From: Actinobacteria bacterium UBA7422
Lineage (GTDB): Bacteria > Actinomycetota > Actinomycetes > S36-B12
DNA: 10,571 nt
Direction: 5' to 3'
Assembly (NCBI GenBank): GCA_002469525.1
Contig: DKME01000020.1
Span: 1-10,571 of the forward strand
Shown: one piece after another, positions 7,130 through 10,571 of the stretch
Position numbering within the stretch: the stretch's first letter is position 1
Layout: every line of letters starts with the position of its first letter
Program-made: the position numbers and the translations under genes
Notes under the pieces: model-generated
What the model was told of the DNA's origin: nothing
Seen by the model: the letters and a program-made list of their open reading frames with translations, nothing else
Databases searched by the model: none

Positions 7130-10100
7130 TCAAGTTTTTTGCAATCCGAACGTTGCTTCAATGTCACTATCGGTATCCAGTATGGAGAATCCACTGACTT
7201 CGCCATTGACCTGCGTGAGACCCAGCGCCAGAATCTCGCCAGCTATCTCGGAACCGTGGACACGCATAGTCTCTACAACATCCCGACTCTCTGAACTCCA
7301 CGTGACGTTTATGCGGTCACTGATCTGGAATCCGGCATTCTTTCGGCCTTCTTGAAGTGCGCGAACAATGTCACGTGCCATTCCGGCGAGTGCCAAATCG
7401 TGTGTGATCTCTAAGTCAAGTGCAAAACTCTCACCACCGTCAGATGCGACCGCCCAGCCTTCGATTGGAGTTTCAGTGATTACTAGGTCAGACAGTTCAA
7501 TCTGCGCCATTGCGTCAATTCCGTCAATCGAATACATGACATTGCCTTTTTCGCGCAGGGTGTTCACCAATCCGACGGGATCCTGTCCGGCAATGTGTGC
7601 AGCTACTAGTGGAGTTTGTTTTCCAAACCGGGCACCAAGTGAACGAAAGTTCGGCTTAAGCGAAATATTGACCAGTGCACTATCGGAGACATCAAGGGTC
7701 AAGAGCTCCCTGACATTAAGCTCCTCCGCTACTTCGGCAATCAACTCTGCCGGTAGCGAATCCCAACCGGGCGCACTAATGAGCGCTCGCCCAAGTGGCT
7801 GTCGAGTCTTGACGGAACTCGCCGCACGGGCAGAGCGACCAAGTTCTGTGACTCGGCGCGCCAATTCCATCTGTTCTTGCAATTCCAAGTCCACAGCAGA
7901 CTCGCTCGGCCAACTGGCAAGGTGAACTGATGGCGGAAGTTCAGGTTGCGTTTCCCGGAAAAGATCCTGCCACACTCTTTCGGTTATAAACGGCGTGTAG
8001 GGAGCCATGCAAAGAGTCACGACCTGGAGCGCTTCGTGCAAGCTAGCAAGTGCTGCAGGATCACCATCCCAGAAGCGACGGCGAGTCCGTCGCACATACC
8101 AATTCGAAAGGTTGTCAATAAACTCGGTAATGAGGCGCCCACCAAGTTGGGTGTCGAAATTTTCAAGGGCTCGGTCGACCTCGGCGCTCAGCGAGTGCGC
8201 TTGAGCCAGTAGCCAGCGGTCCATGATCGGGCGTTGATCTGCAGGCGGTGCACCGTCGGCGGGCGACCAAGGAGCGCTTCGAGCATAAAGGGACAAGAAG
8301 GAAACCGTGTTCCAATATGTCAATAAATTCTTCCGGACAATATCTGCAATTGCAGTATGTCCAACTCGGCGCGACTGCCACGGAGAACCGCTGGCCAACA
8401 TGAACCAACGGACTGCGTCGGCACCATGCTGATCCATGAGCGGGATGGGTTCAAGCACGTTGCCCAGATGCTTGCTCATTTTTCTACCATCTTCGTCGAG
8501 AATGTGACCCAGGCATACAACATTCTTATAGGAAGACTTGTCGAAGACTAGGGTGCCAATTGCCATGAGGGTGTAAAACCAGCCCCGCGTTTGATCGATT
8601 GCCTCGCATACAAAATCTGCCGGGTATTGGGTTGTGAAAGCTTTTGAATTTTTCTGCGGGTACCACTGGGCAGCAAATGGCATCGCTCCTGAGTCATACC
8701 AGCAATCAATAACTTCGGGGACCCTTGTTGCAGTTGACTTGCATTCTGGGCAATTGAAAGTGATGTCATCAATAAAGGGGCGGTGCGGGTCGAGTTCGGT
8801 GATTTCTTGGCCTGCGAGTTTTCCAAGTTCGGTGAGGGACTCAATAACGGTCAGGTGCTCATTTTCGCAACGCCAAATAGGCAGGGGGGTTCCCCAGTAG
8901 CGATTTCGAGAGAGAGCCCAATCAACGTTATTGGTTAGCCAGTCACCGTAGCGCCCCCATTGAATCGTGTCCGGGTACCAGTTGGTTTTTTCATTTTCCG
9001 CCATGAGACGGTCTTTGATGTCGGTCGTTTTGATGTACCACGACGGTTGTGCGTAATAGATCAGTGGCGTATGGCAGCGCCAGCAGTGTGGATACGAGTG
9101 CTCGTAGGGTTCCTCGCGAAATAGAAGTCCACGCTTCCTTAGGTCATCGGTTAATGCCGTATCCGCTTTCTTGAAAAACTGTCCACCCACGATTGGAGTT
9201 TCGGCAAGAAAAGTGCCATCGGGAGCAATTGGGTTCACAACTGGGAGTCCGTAGGCGCGACAACTGACTAGGTCGTCCGCTCCGAATGCGGGCGCCTGGT
9301 GAACGAGCCCAGTTCCGTCACCGGTTGTGACGTAGTCAGCAAGAATGACAAAGTGCGAATCAGGAATGTCAATGAGTTCAAATGGACGCTGATAGGTGAC
9401 ACGCTCGAGTTCGGTACCAGGGAAACTCTCAAGTATCCGGTATCGAGTTTCACCCTTCTCTCCCGTTGGCTCGCCGAAAAGATTCTCCACTAGGTCCTGG
9501 GCCACCACAAAATACTCAGATTCGGATTCAACCACACAGTAAATTGCATTGGGTTTGACAGCAACGGCCGTGTTTGACACCAAGGTCCATGGAGTCGTTG
9601 TCCATACCAAGAGCGAAAGATTCGAATACTTCGAAACGAGCGAACCCGAAGTGACAGGGAAACGCACATACACGGAAGGGTCCAATACGTCTTCGTATCC
9701 CTGTGCCAGTTCATGGTCACTCAGGCCCGTCCCGCAACGAGGGCAATATGGCGAAACTCGATGATCCTGGACTAAGAGTCCGGCATTAAAAATCTGCTTC
9801 AATGACCACCAAACACTCTGAATGTATTGAGAGTCCATGGTCCAGTAGGCGCTTTCCATGTCGACCCAGTAACCCATGCGGGTTGTGAGGTCAGTGAAGG
9901 CGTCCACGTGACGAACTACGGACTCTCGACATTTTTCATTGAACTCTGCGATTCCATAGTTCTCAATGTCTTTTTTGCCCGAAAAGCCCAGTTCCTTTTC
10001 AACCGCCAGTTCCACGGGGAGCCCGTGACAGTCCCAGCCGGCCTGGCGGACAACGTGGTAACCCTTCATGGTGCGATAGCGGGGAAAAATATCTTTGAAG

Positions 10101-10288
10101 GCCCGAGCCTCAATGTGGTGGGTCCCTGGAGCTCCATTTGCCGTGGGTGGTCCTTCATAGAAAGTCCAGGCTGGGCGACCTGTGCTTGCCTGCATCGAAG
10201 CGGCGAAGGTTCCCTCAGATTCCCAAAGATCAAGGATTTCGTGCTCCAGATCGCGAAGATTCACCGTGGGTGGGACCACTTTGTACAT
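7130..10288 (-). CDS. ileS: IleS, isoleucyl-tRNA synthetase (long, type-2-like)
   Basis: IleS charges tRNA-Ile with isoleucine and edits misactivated valine. With the ATG at 10288 it has 1052 residues, in the range of the eukaryote-like type 2 enzymes common in Actinobacteria. The class I core shows the HIGH equivalent HHIE (57-60, within PGTHHIEARAFKD) and the KMSKS equivalent KMSKH (603-607). The CP1 editing domain (about 195-405) carries TTPWTL (231-236) and GTGLVHQAPAFGADD (325-339). CysXXCys pairs at 182/185, 402/405 and 513/516 are likely zinc sites. The anticodon-binding region contains NWYVRRTRRRFW (729-740). An in-frame TTG at 10327 would add 13 residues; I prefer the ATG because MYKVVPPTVNLRDLEHEIL matches the usual N-terminus. 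Purines (GAGAAAAG) lie about 10 bases before it. The gene is convergent with yggT, with three bases between stops. I found no T-box upstream. Confidence 0.98.
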   Translation of the reverse strand: MYKVVPPTVNLRDLEHEILDLWESEGTFAASMQASTGRPAWTFYEGPPTANGAPGTHHIEARAFKDIFPRYRTMKGYHVVRQAGWDCHGLPVELAVEKELGFSGKKDIENYGIAEFNEKCRESVVRHVDAFTDLTTRMGYWVDMESAYWTMDSQYIQSVWWSLKQIFNAGLLVQDHRVSPYCPRCGTGLSDHELAQGYEDVLDPSVYVRFPVTSGSLVSKYSNLSLLVWTTTPWTLVSNTAVAVKPNAIYCVVESESEYFVVAQDLVENLFGEPTGEKGETRYRILESFPGTELERVTYQRPFELIDIPDSHFVILADYVTTGDGTGLVHQAPAFGADDLVSCRAYGLPVVNPIAPDGTFLAETPIVGGQFFKKADTALTDDLRKRGLLFREEPYEHSYPHCWRCHTPLIYYAQPSWYIKTTDIKDRLMAENEKTNWYPDTIQWGRYGDWLTNNVDWALSRNRYWGTPLPIWRCENEHLTVIESLTELGKLAGQEITELDPHRPFIDDITFNCPECKSTATRVPEVIDCWYDSGAMPFAAQWYPQKNSKAFTTQYPADFVCEAIDQTRGWFYTLMAIGTLVFDKSSYKNVVCLGHILDEDGRKMSKHLGNVLEPIPLMDQHGADAVRWFMLASGSPWQSRRVGHTAIADIVRKNLLTYWNTVSFLSLYARSAPWSPADGAPPADQRPIMDRWLLAQAHSLSAEVDRALENFDTQLGGRLITEFIDNLSNWYVRRTRRRFWDGDPAALASLHEALQVVTLCMAPYTPFITERVWQDLFRETQPELPPSVHLASWPSESAVDLELQEQMELARRVTELGRSARAASSVKTRQPLGRALISAPGWDSLPAELIAEVAEELNVRELLTLDVSDSALVNISLKPNFRSLGARFGKQTPLVAAHIAGQDPVGLVNTLREKGNVMYSIDGIDAMAQIELSDLVITETPIEGWAVASDGGESFALDLEITHDLALAGMARDIVRALQEGRKNAGFQISDRINVTWSSESRDVVETMRVHGSEIAGEILALGLTQVNGEVSGFSILDTDSDIEATFGLQKT

Positions 10289-10319
10289 GTTTACGCACTT
10301 TTCTCTGAGTAAGACGTAA

Positions 10320-10342
10320 TCAGCCAAACGTGGCCTGGCTGA
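10320..10342 (-). repeat. 7-bp hairpin in the ileS leader
   Basis: TCAGCCA (10320-10326) and TGGCTGA (10336-10342) are perfect inverted copies with a nine-base loop. On the - strand this would form a stem ending about 31 bases before the ileS ATG. It is not followed by a T run, so it is not a standard attenuator. It may be an operator or have no function. Confidence 0.45.
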
Positions 10343-10391
10343 ATGATTAAGACCGGGGCAGTGCGTAACTTTAGCGCGGACGCAATACCAT

Positions 10392-10403
10392 ACGCACGTG
10401 CGT
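10392..10403. repeat. Perfect 12-base palindrome ACGCACGTGCGT
   Basis: This is a fully self-complementary 12-mer in the divergent region, of the size expected for a small dimeric regulator's operator. Related half-sites lie at 10293-10298 (ACGCAC), 10361-10366 (GTGCGT) and 10411-10415 (CGCAC). The regulator is unknown. Confidence 0.45.
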
Positions 10404-10460
10404 CGTCAGGCGCACTTTCACATATTCACATGCATTCAAGGTTAGGCAGTCGAGTGAGCT

Positions 10461-10467
10461 AAGGGGG
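10461..10467 (+). promoter_or_regulatory. Ribosome binding site deciding the TTG start at 10476
   Basis: AAGGGGG lies eight bases before the TTG at 10476. The frame is closed upstream by TGA at 10455-10457, and no ATG or GTG lies in this frame between that stop and 10476. TTG is therefore the only sensible start. Confidence 0.65.
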
Positions 10468-10475
10468 CGACGACG

Positions 10476-10571
10476 TTGGTCGCAAAAAAAGCACAACCAA
10501 AAAAGACCGCTGTCAAGAAAAAAGTGGCTGCTAAACCAGCCGCGAAAAAGAAGGCGGCTCCGGTGAAGAAG
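10476..10571 (+). CDS. N-terminus of a Lys/Ala-rich protein, possibly DksA/TraR-like (partial)
   Basis: The first 32 codons of a gene run off the right edge with no stop in this frame. About 44% of residues are lysine (14 of 32) and most others are alanine, valine or proline, in a pattern of KKxA repeats (starts MVAKKAQPKK). This is a disordered, highly basic extension of the kind seen on nucleic-acid-binding proteins. In Streptomyces and relatives, a DksA/TraR-type zinc-finger protein with a Lys/Ala-rich N-terminus sits beside ileS, usually followed by lspA and rluD, so that is my best guess. No zinc-finger residues are inside the window. A histone H1-like or HU-type protein is an alternative. 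It starts at TTG with a strong ribosome binding site and is divergent from ileS. Confidence 0.6.
   Translation, partial: MVAKKAQPKKTAVKKKVAAKPAAKKKAAPVKK

Larger units (their letters stand above)
10289..10475. promoter_or_regulatory. Divergent intergenic region between ileS and the Lys/Ala-rich gene
   Basis: This 187-base region must hold the start signals of both ileS (leftward) and the truncated rightward gene. It contains a perfect 12-base palindrome ACGCACGTGCGT (10392-10403), further CGCAC-type half-sites, a tandem 8-base repeat of TTCACATN (10417-10432) and a 7-bp inverted repeat (10320-10342) in the ileS leader. I did not find a clear -35/-10 pair on either strand. No T-box signature (GGTGGNACC on the - strand) is present. 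Confidence 0.55.

Noticed and set aside
7368..7925. 185-codon + strand open frame opposite ileS
   Set aside because: It is antisense to the conserved C-terminal part of IleS, with Ser-rich translation and no motifs.
9827..10312. 161-codon + strand open frame opposite the IleS N-terminus
   Set aside because: It lies opposite the conserved catalytic region of IleS, with no family features in its translation.
1..10571. CRISPR arrays, tRNA/rRNA genes, insertion sequences, phage or defence genes
   Set aside because: None were seen. The window is filled by housekeeping genes with short gaps, and no long direct repeats or transposase-like frames were found.

Overview
This window is a stretch of an actinobacterial division and cell wall (dcw) cluster. 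The order ftsW(tail)-murG-murC-ftsQ-ftsZ-pgeF-yggS-sepF-yggT is characteristic of Actinobacteria. Four traits agree with this: a SepF-type division protein, the FtsZ tail [10 protein letters not shown], a long type-2-like IleS with a KMSKH loop, and a neighbouring Lys/Ala-rich protein start. By eye the G+C content is near one half, which is low for the phylum. That suggests a streamlined aquatic lineage (for example Nanopelagicales-like, or a Luna-type microbacterium). This placement is inference only.

Layout. Positions 1-79 hold the last codons of the upstream gene, most likely ftsW. murG (111-1193), murC (1222-2631) and ftsQ (2624-3388) follow tightly on the + strand. A 210-base gap (3389-3598) holds three separate dyad-symmetry elements and a strong ribosome binding site, and it is the obvious control region for ftsZ (3599-4684). 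pgeF (4685-5455) starts on the base after the ftsZ stop, and yggS (5452-6162) overlaps pgeF by four bases. sepF (6227-6823) and yggT (6842-7126) complete the + strand run. ileS (10288-7130) lies on the - strand, and its stop is only three bases from the yggT stop. A divergent intergenic region (10289-10475) with several short dyads separates ileS from the first 32 codons of a Lys/Ala-rich protein that runs off the right edge. That protein is probably the DksA/TraR-like gene that often accompanies ileS in Actinobacteria.

How the genes work together. MurC and MurG make the peptidoglycan precursor (UDP-MurNAc-Ala, then lipid II), and FtsW and FtsQ belong to the divisome at the septum. FtsZ forms the Z ring and SepF tethers it to the membrane. 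YggT is a small membrane protein of the same neighbourhood. PgeF and YggS are conserved hitchhikers, acting in nucleoside/peptidoglycan quality control and in PLP homeostasis respectively. IleS charges tRNA-Ile.

Novelty. I see no undescribed multi-gene system here, and the genes are conserved housekeeping genes. The points worth a second look are the ftsZ leader structures, the absence of divIVA between yggT and ileS together with the inverted ileS, the almost abutting convergent gene ends, and the repeated CGCAC-type motif in the divergent promoter region.
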